Origin: Acanthopleura granulata
Lineage: Eukaryota; Mollusca; Polyplacophora; Chitonida; Chitonidae
DNA: 64,000 bases
Direction of reading: 5' to 3'
Assembly: GCA_016165875.1 (NCBI GenBank)
Contig: JABBOT010000004.1
Span: 13,765,672-13,829,671, forward strand
This document shows positions 46,642 to 59,893 of the stretch, piece after piece. Positions within the stretch are counted from its first letter, which is position 1. Each line of letters opens with the position of its first letter. The position numbers and the translations under genes were made by a program. The notes below the pieces were generated by a model, which was not told the DNA's origin, made no database searches, and was given only the letters and a program-made list of their open reading frames with translations.

Positions 46642-49600
46642 ATTATCTACACGCTATAATCATTAAAGCAAAGGCTCTGTATATACAGCAAATAACTTGT
46701 ATGGATATTCGCTTGATATGGCAATCTGAATGAAAGAACTTGTCGCTTTTTAGCAAGCTTAGATTTTTCAAAATATTTGCCCAAGTAGAGAAATACATAG
46801 GTAATATCGATGGTTTTTCGTGTTCCAGTAGCACGAGGTAGAAGGTGTACGTTGAATGGATTCTGCCATATGACATCGGTTGCATATTCATCGTTATAGT
46901 ATTACTTAATCTAGTAGGACATATGTATGGGAACGAAAATCCAGCCAAATGAGCAGATAACACGGAATAGTCAGAATTACATATACTCACATTATATAGC
47001 CAAGCGAATTTGTGAAACAAACGTCTACTTATTACTTATACATTGCTTTGTCAATATTCCAGCTTTAATGCAGGTTATATATTCGCTGTTTCATACTATA
47101 CTATACTGTTTTAGGCTTAATAAAGTCACGTGAGGTGAATGACATTTAGTTTACCATACAAGCCGGGAGACTCTGGTCTGGTAATTAAGTTTGGGGCACT
47201 CGGGAACACTCGGATGACCACAGCAGGCTGTATGTCCTAAAATGGTCCTCGGTCGACAGTTATTAATTTTGTAGCATTTCTATTGATTTTGCAAAATGCT
47301 AGCAGTATATAAATACCACACATCTATACTCAGCCGTGAGGAGTTTGTGAAGTTGATTGCCTATTTGCTTGGACTGGCAATTGCCCTGGTATAAATATAG
47401 CAAATGATTGCCACATCCAAAGACCTAGTAAGCTGATATATCTCACACTACATATCAACATAGGCGACAAGATACATGGAACGTAATCAGAGTGACGATT
47501 TGGCCAGATAAACAAGCGCGGTTTTCAGCAATATAATCCTGGACACATATAAATGTTTTTCAAAATGCTACGTTCCGAATTCTCATTACGATTAACGAAC
47601 AAAATGATTAAACTTAAAAATTAAGAAACATGTTCACATAAAATTCTGTTTTGGTCAGAAAAAGTCCTCTCAAACGAAATAGGAAAATGTTTAAGCTTAA
47701 CATTTTTTTAAACATGAAATAAAATAGAAGAAAATGTTCTTGTAAAAGAAAATGATGCTTATGAATAGTGTGACATATACTTGAGAACATTTTCTTTCAT
47801 GATAGCCCCTAACTATATCATCATACAGCTTCGGATTCGGACAAGTATCTTTTACTATCTTGATAACAATAGACAGTTTAGTAACAAGATTTGAGAGACG
47901 ATAAAGTGTATTTCCCATGTGCAAAATTTATCATTTTGTTATATGCTTCTTTATCATTGTACACATGGCGATCCGGTCTGGTGATTTTTAAGTGCGACAC
48001 TTAACGGCTTTATAATTTATATCTAATTATTTCCACTGTCTGTTTGACTCCGATTGTGTCAACATTTTATCCCAGGACAAGTCGACACCGATAATAGTTT
48101 ATAGTTTATAGTTATAGAGGATAACTCAAGCATGTTTCCCTCGCCTTATGTACCATTTTGGGATAAGGCACAATGGAAAAAAGTTCACTTCTGCCATGTG
48201 CTGACAAAAAGCTGTTACGCTTTTACTTTTTATGCCTGGTTGTATGTCTTTAGTTTCCCCATGGTTAAACACACATATGACCGGTATGGAAAGATCAGTG
48301 TATGATAAGTTGAATACAAAGTCATGTTTATATATATTACATACAACATAAGGGAGGGTGTCACTTCTTACAAACCGTGTAGTTCTGGTTCATAGTTTTC
48401 ACGGCTGCATCTAATTCCGTTTAACCCCAAAAAGGAGCATGTAATCCATGTTTATTACAACATTGTGCAATCGAAGCGCCACTGAGATGCCTATATTTGT
48501 ATTCAGTCTGGAAATTTTTCATGGACTACGAGTTTGAAATTTGATTTGGATGTCGTACTTAGGACATCCACTGTCATTCTCTGCATCGTTGAAAACTGAT
48601 AATTGCTTCTCATGTCACCAGCCTTATTTCATATTTATAAAATTATTTCGTACATATTTCCTTGAGATCTCTTAATGAATTCTGTTTTGGAAATGGATCT
48701 TGCGATTATTGACTTGGAACGCCATTTCATGATTTATGAGTGGCATGCGAAAGTCACACTTGATGCCAAGGTTTTGTGTTTCATTTCGTATTATACCTTG
48801 GTATATATTTCTAACAGGTAAACCTAAATTCGAAATGCATAAATTTTTAACGTAGTAATAATAGCCAAACATTAGTATTTGCTTACTCGAGAACGAACCG
48901 TCGCTCTTTACGTACGTGATAAGCACACACCTAGTAACCTTTTAAGACAATCTCTTGGGTCAATGTATATTTGATTGACTCCAGAACAGTAGCAGGTCAA
49001 CTGTATACACAAATTAGAAGTCTTTGTCCCAACACATAGTGCTTTGTGTTATAACTCTTGATGCCTATCTGAGAGCAATAATTAGAGTTCCGCCATTGGC
49101 CGTCAGTTTGTCCTTGTATATGTTGCCTGAACGGAAAAACCTACATTACCATCAGCCTGGTTTCACTGGCGACTAGATAAATATTTCCACTCGATAAGAT
49201 CAAGACCTTCAAAACAGCAATCAAGGAGAGATTGTCTGAGCCAAGACAACTAGATACTCTTTTTATCACCAGGAAACCATGTAACTAGTGCATTCGCTTT
49301 TGTTGTTTTTTCTCTTTTTTGTGGCGATGCACTCAGAACTATCAGTTAAATTGCCGACCAAGATATGGCATAGTAATTACATCAAGACAAAATTGTCAAA
49401 TAACTGGCATCCTTAAAGACGAAGTTTGTTTGTGGAGCAAAAAGATTTTAAAAATACAGACCGCTATCCATCACTGTATTTATTTAATCAGAGCATTTTG
49501 GGGCTTCTCGGTTTTCGTAAATCTTTAATACGCAATCTGCGGTAATCAGATTATACTGATTTGGGAGCATAGAGTTGTTCCATGTCAGAGGGAACATGAT

Positions 49601-49682
49601 GGTTTGAATGGCCTCATATTTATTGCCATTAGACACGACAGTCGCTGCTGCTTTGGATAGAGGGTGAATTATAAGGACACTT
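46642..49682. other. mostly featureless; one TATA-like motif
   Basis: TATATAAATA at 47306 with TCAGCC starting at 47330 resembles a core promoter on +, but no coding exon follows. The 125-codon minus frame at 46643-47020 is AT-rich and unsupported. Confidence 0.3.
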
Positions 49683-50233
49683 TTGTCTAATGGAAATTGC
49701 AATATACTTGCCTCCTCCCCTCCCCCCACCCCGCAAACACAAATGAGAGACGAAAACACAAAGCCGTTGGACCAACTGACCGAAGTCTTTCCATCAGTGA
49801 ACACCAAGTCTCCTGGGATGTGTTTCTATCGTGCTAGGAAAACAAAGGTTAACACACCACTTAGCATGGCTGCGAATATTGTGGTTTTGAGGTACAAACT
49901 CTCGTCCCAGCCCAAACCCCATTGTGTATTACTGAGTTGTAAAAGCAGGTCTGCTAGCCTTCGACCCATTGTACACCTGAGTGATATATTAACTACAAAT
50001 GCATCAGTTTGACCTGGATCAATTTAAACAACAGTATATGCGGGAAGATAATAGTAGCACATACCGAAGTAGAAACGTATACACCACCTACCACCTTGGC
50101 TGGTTCAGAAGCAGTAAAAAGAGTTACCACCAAGATAGAATTCTGGTTTGTGCGAATATACAATAAAAAGACTTTCATTGCCAGACGTGGAGCAAGTTAC
50201 ACTTTTGCTTACACTGTTGAATCCAAAATGTAG
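49683..50233. other. segment open in several frames on both strands
   Basis: Plus frames 49683-50012 and 50009-50233 and minus frames 49484-49807 and 49993-50178 overlap. The + frame after a C-rich tract (near 49720) reads MRDENTKPLDQLTEVFPS and continues. The second + frame ends YTFAYTVESKM. Composition is protein-like in more than one frame, so direction cannot be decided by eye. Old coding sequence or chance. Confidence 0.2.
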
Positions 50234-51391
50234 ATAAGTTACAAAATCTTCATTACACTTTTGAAAAACTGAACTTGTAAAATCTCGCCGTTAGGTCCAA
50301 AGACAACTGAGCGTCGTTCCAAAGACTTTCTCTCTATGTCACAACTCTATCAAGCAATATCTACACTCCTTTTCTGGGTGTAGTTTTGATTAATATGTTC
50401 CCAAGTCCAGGACCAGTGGTGCCTGCAACCACCACATCGTCATATTACATCTAGTTCACATGTCCATGCAATGTCTTTTTGTTATAATACATGTGGTCAT
50501 CGCGGTTACTGAATAGCATCAAAGGCGAGTTGGATATTGGCTTTTATGGCAGAGCTGGGAAATGGTTTAATGTCGTTGCTTCAGGGATTTCGGCCGTACC
50601 GTACGCCGGTACCTCACAGATGGCAGCCTACTGACTTGCAATAAACCCAACACTCAACACACCCTTGCTCACAATTTTTAAGACGTTCGCCATTTTAGAA
50701 TGTCTTTAACTGTTGAGGTATAAGATACAACATCATTTCACTAGCCCAGCTCATCAGTTAGCCGGTTCCATAGCATTGGATCAGTGACAATATATAAAAA
50801 ATCGATATTCGCAACATACATTTTAATTCATTGACAGGCGATTGCCTGCAAACATTGCGCAGGAACAAATCACACTGCTCTGTATGTAGACTTGTACATA
50901 ACGTAAGCTAAATCCTATACGACTATCCTTAGAATGTGATTGCGTATATGGTTTAATGGCATATAACAGCGACAACACTATCTTGTTGTTACTTATGTTG
51001 CATGAACCTGCAACATTTTCCTATATACGCCATTATTTGAAGAAACAAAAACCCATTTCGTTGTATACATATCCCGTAGTTTGGTGGACATTGCATTCTA
51101 TGTCAGTCAAGTAGATGGGCCGGATGTCCGGTATTTCTGAAAACCAGAGGTCTGTGCATTAATGCCATAGCTCCCGCTCGGTAAACAAAACAGCCCCTAT
51201 ACATTCAAACCGACTGCAATTGCTCAGCTATGTACAAAACGTTTGTGAATAATTAGCAGTCTTGCTGCACACAGGCGGTATCTATTGTTTAATGATCCAG
51301 CAGAAATAATAACCTCTAACAGAGTCATATAATATATCATATATTAACCCACCTGCCAGACAAATAGCGAAATCAGCGTTGTACGCCCACA
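50234..51391. other. no supported feature
   Basis: AT-rich spacer. No exon or repeat recognised. Confidence 0.3.
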
Positions 51392-51397
51392 TTTATT
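51392..51397 (-). terminator. AATAAA polyadenylation signal
   Basis: TTTATT on +, AATAAA on the minus strand, lies 92 nt downstream of the stop codon at 51490. Position and strand fit the candidate terminal exon at 51490-51682. Confidence 0.35.
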
Positions 51398-51489
51398 AGC
51401 ATTTCTTCAAAAACCAAATGCAATGAAAACAAACCTCTTCATGTAGCTTTCACATTTCATTTAAATAATTCAGCCACGTAGGTCTGATT

Positions 51490-51682
51490 TTACTCAGATT
51501 CTATAAGAACTATCGATTGCTCATGCTTAACTGATTCCTCTAGTCCTCTGGAAGGACAGAACTCCAAGTGGACTTTGTTTTTTTCGAAGGACATTGTACC
51601 GTCGATGCTACAATCTGGACAGCACTTTAGTTCGCTAGGAAAAACCTGACTTACGGCTGGACTTATCGGGAGTTTCACAGTT
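51490..51682 (-). CDS. candidate 3'-terminal coding exon
   Basis: Minus-strand acceptor TTCCCACCTTTCTGTTAGCAG ends at 51683 with a long pyrimidine tract. The frame needs two incoming bases, runs 63 codons to TAA and is followed 92 nt later by AATAAA. The peptide includes SELKCCPDCSIDGTMS and HLEFCPSRG, with a Cys-Cys-x2-Cys group and an acidic end. The frame is also open upstream of the acceptor to 51816. The candidate exon at 54980-55133 on the same strand ends in phase 0, so at least one more exon would be needed between them. No family recognised. Confidence 0.4.
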
Positions 51683-51816
51683 CTGCTAACAGAAAGGTGG
51701 GAAGAAAAGGTCGGGGGGTTAAATTTAAAGATGTTGTGACAGGGAACTGTTTTTTTACGACCATCACCTATTGAGACTCCCCCACATTTCTCACCACTGA
51801 TTTTCTCCCATTTCAT

Positions 51817-52999
51817 ACCCTTTCACGAAAGAAGTAACAGAAGGAAAGTGCTGTTTATCCCCTTGCCATTTCCGGATGCTTTTCAAATAGCATGACATAT
51901 GGCCATTTCAACCTTAGACGGTTAATTACAATCAATGGCTGCTTTGTGCACTGTGTATTACTGGTAGGTCTTGCATTTTGTCTCCCTGACGCAGTAAGAA
52001 AGTACACTGTGATCAAAGGAACAGGAAGGTAAAAATGAGAGAATTTATTCATTATATGTAATGACTTTCATGAAAGACCTTGGTCAGAAGAGGCTGTAAT
52101 TTGCAACATACATCGATCCAGCTATTCAATTTAAATCAAAAAACGCTATCGATATCTCCTTCGTTTTCTTTTTTTCTCTCAACGCCAAGAGTAGAAAACC
52201 AGCCATCACAAACTACATGGGGTGACACTTATTTATCACATAGGATTGCCTAAGAATGAAAAATTTGTATGTCAGTGAACAATACGAGGTAAATGTCTTT
52301 GTTTAGAAGGGCATTGTTTTCAAACAAACGAACAAATTTGTTCAGATACGGTATATTACATATAAATAATATACATTACCTTTGTTGAACCCTGTCCGTA
52401 TATCATGAAACGTTAAATGACAACGGTACAAGAACACATTCTCTTATAAAGAAACTGTTATCGATGTACGGAGAGGTGAGAAAATAATAGCAAGAGATCT
52501 AAATTCCTTAAATATTTCTATTACTCCATCCCCAAAGGAAATGTAAACACATTCATAATAATGTGAGGTCAGAGTTATGTCTTACGGAAATTTTGTTAAC
52601 TTTCCACCATATCTAAGACACACACTTTTACACTCTAAAAAGATGACTAAGTTCCTGAGGTCAGCTTCATGGAGCATACTTTTAATAATCTAAGTAAGCT
52701 TTAACTATCGTGACATCGTATGCTGTACACATATGAAGTACACTTAGCTAAGTACTACTTAGCACTAAGCTGTATTAAACTGGCCCATGGGAAGAAAAGC
52801 TGTCTGAATGCAAGCTGTATCACCTCTACTTCAATACACGGTATCGGGATGGAGCGGGGCGTGGTGCTAATTCTATCTCGGCCATAAACGCCGATTCCCT
52901 ATTCTCATTGTTCATGAGACTTTGGTGACAGTTTAGTGGCGAACGGCCTTTCTGATATGTTTTACAATCTTACCGTCAATTGTTAAATGCTTCTCTCGT
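51817..52999. other. no supported feature
   Basis: Possible intron of the minus-strand candidate gene. No exon or repeat recognised. Confidence 0.3.
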
Positions 53000-53642
53000 T
53001 TCACTAGTAGGGGACTTCTTCTCTTCCACCAGTAGCGGACTTCTTCTCTTCCACCAGCAGGGGGATTTTCTCTTAAGCCACACGTGTGGGGGCCCTAGTT
53101 AACTTCTATCAATAAGAGGTCTTCTTTTCTTCCATCAATAGGCAACATTTTTCTCTTCCACCAATAGAGAGCCTTCTTCTCTTTCACCGATATAGGGGGC
53201 TTTCTTCTGTTCCATCAACAGGGAGTCTTATTTCTTCCACCAATCGGGGGTCTCCTTCTCTTCCACCAGTAGGGGAACTTCTCTTCCACCAATAGAGGGC
53301 GTTCTCTTCCACCAGTAGGGAGACTTCTTCTCTTCCACCGGTAAAGGAACTTCTTCCACATATATGGGGGTGCCTCTTAACTTCCTTCAGTAAGGGGCCT
53401 TCTTCACTTCCACCAGTAGATAGGGAGCCTTCTTCTCTTCCACCAGTAGATAGGGAGCCTTCTTCTCTCTCACCAATAGGGTGTCTTCTTCTCTTTCACC
53501 AACAGGGGGTCTTCTCCTCTTCCATCAATAGCGGGCCTTCTCTTTCCACTAGAAAGGGGACTTGTTCTCTTCCACCAGACGAGGAACTTCTTCCCTTCCA
53601 TCAGAAGGGTGACTTTTTCTCCTGCACCAGTACAGGAACAGC
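53000..53642 (+). repeat. minisatellite, ~30-bp pyrimidine/CAG units, about 20 copies
   Basis: The unit is close to GGGACTTCTTCTCTTCCACC followed by AGTAG. Unit length varies from 24 to 40 bp. A near-exact adjacent pair occurs near 53415-53470 (CCACCAGTAGATAGGGAGCC). The + strand is strongly pyrimidine-biased. Every unit looks like a polypyrimidine tract plus CAG, the form of a 3' splice site on +. Confidence 0.9.
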
Positions 53643-54979
53643 TTTAACACCTTGTCATCAATTGTGACGGTCTAACGTAGCCATGGTGAATCTGAGTTAA
53701 GGAGCAACACTGTTCCTTCTTACTACTTGCCTGAACTATTGAGAAAATTAGTCAGAAAGTCTTGCCCTTTGTAAGTCTTAGTGGGCGTGCAAATTGCTAC
53801 TTGTTAAGCGTTTATATATCGAGATCGAATAAAACTTTTCACTTAAGTAAACTGAAACGGGGCTGAGTTTTATCAGTTACATGTGACCATTTGCCAACTA
53901 TCACACTTTCGTAGCCGCTAAAGTTTTACTCTCCAGGCTTTTGTCCTGTATGAAATGAATTTCATTTAAAAACCAATGTTTACAAACTACGACCTTGTCA
54001 TACTACACCCTACACCAATACTCTAGAGTATTGGGGTAGGGAATACATCGATACAGACAACTGATATTTCGACAACCGACTGAATAAAGGCCCAAATACT
54101 GATTCGCAGTGAGATTCGAACTCACACAGTTGCACTGTTTTCGAAAATAAGTTCGATATTGTTAACGTAAAAGCCAGGATATGATTAAAAGCACGGCGAC
54201 CACCGATTCAGTGGTTATCGATCAGTAATTCAGTCAAACCGAGTGACTCAGTAATTGTGCCATGGCCTAAATAATTTTGAGTTTAATTTTTGCAAATCCT
54301 TTTATAAGCATTTTATTAATACTTTATGAATAAAAGTACAGGTTTTTTGTCGAAGACTTGTACCGATGTCATATATAATGCACTTCACAAGAGATTACAC
54401 TTTCTACGTGGTGTATCTGTAAATGCGGTGTTCATCCACTCAACAAATCTCATCTCTGAGGACTGATGGACTGGTGTGCTGATAAGCACTTTTCAAGCAA
54501 ACAAAGCCCAATGTTCTAAAATATTTACTGTTTGGTTTATTTTTTCCCCCTCCATCAGTAACACTGTTTCGCTGAGGCGGTTTGTGTGAAACGAGTTTTC
54601 TCGGCACCCGTACCGGAGGCGTTTTTGAGGGTCAAAATCAAGTGAATGTACAATTTAATAAGGATTTGGGATCGATATTTTAGGGCTTGTTCACTTTTTT
54701 TACACACTTGGTCTCATTATTTTAATTGCTCGTCGATATTTGTGCATTTGGAATAAAAACACGCAGCAATGCCCTTAGTCTGTGTGGCAAACAGAAGGCA
54801 AGAGCCTAATTTAATGAAATTCTGCTTAGATGCTTAGAACCTGGCAAAGCACAATCTATCTGTCGAGAAGCTACTTCTGCGGTGTTATCATAGCTTATTT
54901 CCACCTGGCTCGCTCAGCGGAACGGTGTGACGGACCAAGTGATCATCACTGCATAAAGACTTATTGACACTCGGCATAC
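53643..54979. other. no firm feature; trace of tRNA-like repeat
   Basis: Near 54112 the minus strand reads GTGAGTTCGAATCTCAC, a B-box-like palindrome that may be a SINE remnant. No A box or family tail was recognised. Confidence 0.3.
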
Positions 54980-55133
54980 TTGCAGATGTCGTTCTTGTTG
55001 ACAGGAGTTTTTGGTAATCTTCCTGCTGAGCAGCCGTGTGCGGCAGATTAACTGGTAAAGGGTGTCTAGGTCGGGTATGCTGTCGGACGATTTCTTATTT
55101 TCACAAGAAATTGTGAAGTTGTATCCCGTAGGT
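54980..55133 (-). CDS. candidate internal exon, Cys-containing
   Basis: Minus-strand acceptor GTGCGATCTTTCTTCAG ends at 55134 and donor CTGCAA|GTATGC follows 54980. The 154-nt exon has one completing base and 51 codons with no stop. The peptide carries three cysteines (ISCENKK, QLICRTR, KNSCQQE) and an N-glycosylation-like NFT, which would suit an extracellular protein. The frame continues open past the donor to TGA at 54914. No homologue recognised. Confidence 0.35.
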
Positions 55134-58100
55134 CTGAAGAAAGATCGCACGATGTCAACAGTACGAAATCACTGCTGACATGTCATGCAGTTTTTGTTCA
55201 AGCATTAAAAGAGTAAAATTGGCTGAAAAATTTAATGTATGTAAAGCATTTTGAAGAGGAGATTAAATGAGTTGGCGTGACGCTGTAAATATTGATGTAA
55301 TCTCCAATTCTTAGGGATGTCCTGAAGACAATGATTGTCAGATTAATATTTTCATCCACTTTTCTCCTTGGTGTTACCGCAAAAAACCAAACATACAAGA
55401 GTGTTCTGTGTTCGTGGCTTCAACGTTTTACATTCGTAAAATCTGAATACCTGTATATGCTTACTTAGCACATTTGTAGTGGATGGGATTTGTTTTAAAT
55501 GAATGCTTTCCCGTCTAAAGTACTTTGACGCAAAGCTGTTTATTCTATTGTTTATTTCTTCCTGCATGAAGACGATTTATGGGATAACTGGTAGAATCCA
55601 TGTATTATCAGGAAAAGACTTGATCCCGGATCCATCTGGTTAACTACTTGTGACACACTGAGATTTGCGTGCCTTGGAATAAGGATGCGCTCTTTCAAGA
55701 TTTAAAAACTAAGTAAGATGTACTTATTGTTATTTGTTATTAGAACTATCCAAACAAGTTATTCCCGATACCAAGATTCCTTGGTTGTGCCAATCTCATT
55801 CTTAAATATACATTTGATATATATTAACACTAAGTAGCTATTTATTTGATCATTGTTTATCACCATACCTTCACAATGCTTACAAATGCTTTGTGACTGC
55901 GACTTACGATCTATGTACATTTGGTAGACGACAAACAGCAGCACGGGTGAGTAATCTGGATCGTGTTCTACAAAGCCGGTGCGATTGCGCAACAATTAAG
56001 CACGTTTACCATTGTGATTTATATTTATAAAATCAACAGTATGCTTTCATTCAAACTTTCAATCCAAGGGCGGCCGAGATACCAATATAACCAGGAAATT
56101 ATCCAAGTCCACAATATCAACTCTCTTCTCAGCATCACTGAAACTTGATGACTGCTTCTCTCATATACGTTACGAGTTTATTGTCCATATTATTTCTTAC
56201 ATATTACTGTGGGAACTAGAATTTTAAGTTGTTTTGGAAATTGGTTCTTTTGAGGTAAACTCTCACAAGAGGCCAGATTTCATGAGTTAATTGTGACCAT
56301 TTGCCAACTATCACGCTGTCGACTCCAAAGGATGGACTTGGCGGATGTATTTCAGATCAGTTAAGTCTGTTAAATTTCAATTGACTATTTCTGTCAACAG
56401 TGGTCTCCAGAGAAGGCACTGATCATTCGCTAACGTTGTAGTGTCTTGGCTCACCAGACTTAACGCAATTTCCGTATCACTGGGGCGTCACACTGTTGTC
56501 CACTAAATCCGCCCCCCCCCCCTTCCCGGCGGTCAGATCGAGGAATGGAACATACCCGTAATTCTGCAGAAACCATAGAGCTAGGGGTGGTAATAATATA
56601 CGCTAATATATACGCATTTATATGCACAATAAGCATAAAAAATTTATTGACATAAGTTAAGAACACCAGAATTCTTCTTTTAGGACTACGTGTGATCACA
56701 CTCAGGTTTATTTATTACTTGTTTAAGCAAGGAGAGTAGTGCTCTGAGAATCGTTCGTGATTTTAATCGCTGACCCATGAGGGATGATGTCCGTTACAGC
56801 AGGATAGTTATCACCGGGACTTGGTCTCACCTGGAAAAATGAATGATTACGGCCGGTAACACCATGACCTAAACTTATATATCACAGACTAAATTAAGAG
56901 GAGCTCTGCATACCACACAAATAGACAGGCCAAGCTGCAATTCTCTATAGATGCAAATTAAAGCCATCGAGCTGTTTGTCATGCAATGACCCTTGTGAAC
57001 AACTTTTCCTGAACAGTCGTGTTTGGTGAACATATTAAAGCCATGAGATTGCTTTTTGTAATGGTTTAGACTATTTATGAAACAAAACAGCTTGAAAAGA
57101 CTGGAAAAACTAACTTATTGTCTTGCACGCTGTTCTACTGAAAGAGCAAAGGGCATAGGCTGAGGAAAGCACGAAAGCAGAACCTGTAAGGTTTAAAAGG
57201 AGTCTGCTTATTGCGTAGTGTAATAGCGGGATCATAAACTATACGATAGGCTTAAACGGAAGTTTTGTCCATAACTCTTTCATGTGGTCATACCTTGGAT
57301 TTATATGCTTAAATGAACTGTGCATATGAGAATATTTGAATCGACTTGAACACTGGGTCTTCCGAAAATATTTCATCTGCAAACAAACATTCTACAAGCA
57401 TTAAACTGTGACAGCAAGACATGTGTCGTGTCGGTTTGGGGTGAAAGAATAGCTGGATCAAATCTATACCAGAGCAAAAACGACACGATTTTTTCCAAAC
57501 TGGGCGAAAAAGATGTTATCCTGCTTTATAGCTTACTCAAACAGTAATTTATGACCAAAGTTTTTGCCTTGCTTTTTTTCCCCAGCCAAATAAATTCTAC
57601 TTTTAAATTTCCATCTGACAAAATCCTTACCACACAGTGCTTTGTCAACCTTAGGCCTATACCATTGTTAATGCTGCACTACTGGCTTACCAGCGGGACA
57701 AACGTCAGTACTACAGGCAGCGCCATCTGTGATGTTACATTCACATAGCTCAAATTAGTTTTATCCATTGCCTTTTTATAATTGAGTGACTCTTACCCTG
57801 GATGGCACCAAGGGTGATGAACAGAAGGTAATACACGACTCCAGTTCGATATATAATGACCCAGTTTGTTGTAAGAGCGCAAGTAGCATGCACATGGATG
57901 GTGCATGAACCATGGAAATTGAACCATGTATATCGCGACGACAATGATCAATCGGCCGAAAAACGTTAATAATTCGAAACGTTTTGATCGGTTAGCTCCA
58001 CAACTTGAGTATCTCACGTTTTGACAACAAATGAATGACATGCACCTTGCAGAAATTTCACGGAGATTCGTGGAGTTTTATTTTTGTCCTAAAAAGGCCT

Positions 58101-58424
58101 GAGAGTTCGTGAAAAAAATTAGTCTCCGGAGAAGACTAAAGAGTCAGCCCGAAATAAGCGTGCTGGTCTCGTTGCCCGCAACAAACATTCTTTTTGTTCG
58201 CCTGACCGAATCACTGGAAATCCCGACATACTATATAATGGAGCAAAAGAGTGCATGCAAAAAAGAGTCAAATGCTATTGTCTAAATCATTTCAGCGGTG
58301 TTTCATTACTTAGTTACGTTGTACTATGCAGTGACATCACTCTAATGGGGCTTAATTGCCCAAATAGAAGATAACATTTCAGAGATGCTAAAACACACCG
58401 CGGCAGTACATTCTAAAACTGGAA
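55134..58424. other. no supported feature; C11 run
   Basis: AT-rich, with a C11 homopolymer at 56512-56522. Short minus-strand frames (55198-55567, 55759-55995, 57750-58041) have no splice support. The frame at 56460-56699 reads through the C run. Confidence 0.3.
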
Positions 58425-58601
58425 CTACTTCGGTAAATCGGTGACAATTTTGACCACCTCAGATATGCCCTCATAGGACTCTGTCCACTTCGCTTCCAGG
58501 CCCCAAATGATAAGTGAGGTGTTAGTATCAGAGTATGACATATGACTCGAGAACAAGTGAGCTGGTAATCCGATTTCATCGTTTAACAATTGTGACAAGA
58601 T
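58425..58601 (-). CDS. short open frame, possible exon
   Basis: A minus-strand frame runs 58 codons from just after a TAA to TAG at 58425, with protein-like content in its second half (SLIIWGLEAKWTESYEGI, SEVVKIVTDLPK). A different frame here, from an ATG inside the 29-bp block shared with 60862-60890, is also open (58388-58579), so the reading is ambiguous. Splice sites are poor. Low confidence. Confidence 0.2.
   Translation of the reverse strand: MLSQLLNDEIGLPAHLFSSHMSYSDTNTSLIIWGLEAKWTESYEGISEVVKIVTDLPK
58563..58591. repeat. 29-bp block duplicated at 60862
   Basis: TGGTAATCCGATTTCATCG plus TTTAACAATT matches 60862-60890 at 28 of 29 positions in the same orientation. Flanks do not match convincingly. 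On the minus strand both copies hold ATG followed by codons for KSDYQ, and one other frame reads LLNDE(I/V)GLP. Confidence 0.85.
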
Positions 58602-59513
58602 TTAAAATGAAAAGGTACCTGACATTCTTATTGGTAAATTGCTATGCGGTATAATCTTTACTACATACAATACTCTGGGCCTAATGTATGTGATTTGTTA
58701 TAGCAAAGGCATTTTTAAATTCATATCCACGTCTCAATGAACAGGTTCTGAAGAGCATATAGCGTACCGTACTTATTCGTTTGGTTGCGGTATGGCGTAG
58801 CTATGTTGTATAGGTGATTTAAATGACATAGGCCTACATTGGATGCAGGTAATTAACTGTGCGGTCCAGTCTGTGTAGTTGCTACTGTAAATCGCAGAAG
58901 GCCCAGCCTCTAGACAAATAACTCAGGCGTCCGTCATTGAAAAAGAATGATAGCCCCCAAACACGAATAAGCTATGTCTGTCAGTGTATACCTGGAGACA
59001 GTTCAAAAATGAGAAAACTCGTATTACTATTATGTTATTTTCTGGCTTTCATTGTGACAGGATAATATTTAGTATACTTTATAGAATCCTTCTTAACCGT
59101 GTTTATCAAAGGTGTGGCTTTGGAAACGTTGGCGGTCTGCCGCAAGTGATACATAACCTTCCTGGTCCAAGTCGAGCGTGGATATCAGGGAGAACTCTCA
59201 TATAATGAGACTTGAGACGGCCACTGATCTGCACAATGGTCTAACAACAGTACAAATGAATCTGACAAACACATGTTCATCAGTTATTGTAATGCTTCGT
59301 ACAGCTTTGAATAGTCACTTCATACAAGACTTCCTGAATTGTTATGACAGATGTGGACAATTAGAATGATTGTGCTGTCTCTTTCTGTCTCTGCAATTCG
59401 AACGCTAATGGTGATTTCATAAAAAAAGCAACTCCTCGTGTAAACACAATCATCGTCTGGCACAGTTCTACTTTTAGAACATCATTCCCAAAATTTTACC
59501 CTTTATTGAAAGT

Positions 59514-59893
59514 TTAGCGGACACGGTGGTTGTGATCATATAACGCATGACGTTCTTCTGCCTTTGTTTTTCTAATAAGCACGAAGACAGTAACCATGGG
59601 CAATGAAACCCTGGCCAGGGAGCATTGGGTGTCAATTATGGCTTGAATTCGGTAAAAAACAAGCAGGCCGATCCATTTCCACATGACCAGTTCTCTGAGA
59701 TAGATACAGTTACGCGTCGGAACAATGAGACTAGTGGTGTCTCGTTTGATCTTTGAGAAAACAAACACCAGAGGCAGAGATTTATGTCTGGTCGAATGCA
59801 ATATGCCAAACCAAATTTACGAAATAAACACGCAAACCTTGTGTCGGGGTTATCCAGAATCAATCTATACACCTGTTTCTCGTGTTCGCCCAT
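59514..59893 (-). other. two overlapping minus-strand frames ending near AATAAA
   Basis: Frames of 95 (59514-59801) and 85 (59636-59893) codons overlap. The lower one ends at TAA 59514 and an AATAAA (minus) lies only about 7 nt further, at 59502-59507. The peptides contain hydrophobic stretches (VSLPMVTVFVLI) but no recognisable family, and no good acceptor was found. Confidence 0.2.

Noticed and set aside
46643..47020. 125-codon minus-strand frame, the longest in the window
   Set aside because: AT-rich, no acceptor, donor or recognisable motif; a frame of this length is expected by chance in 64 kb.
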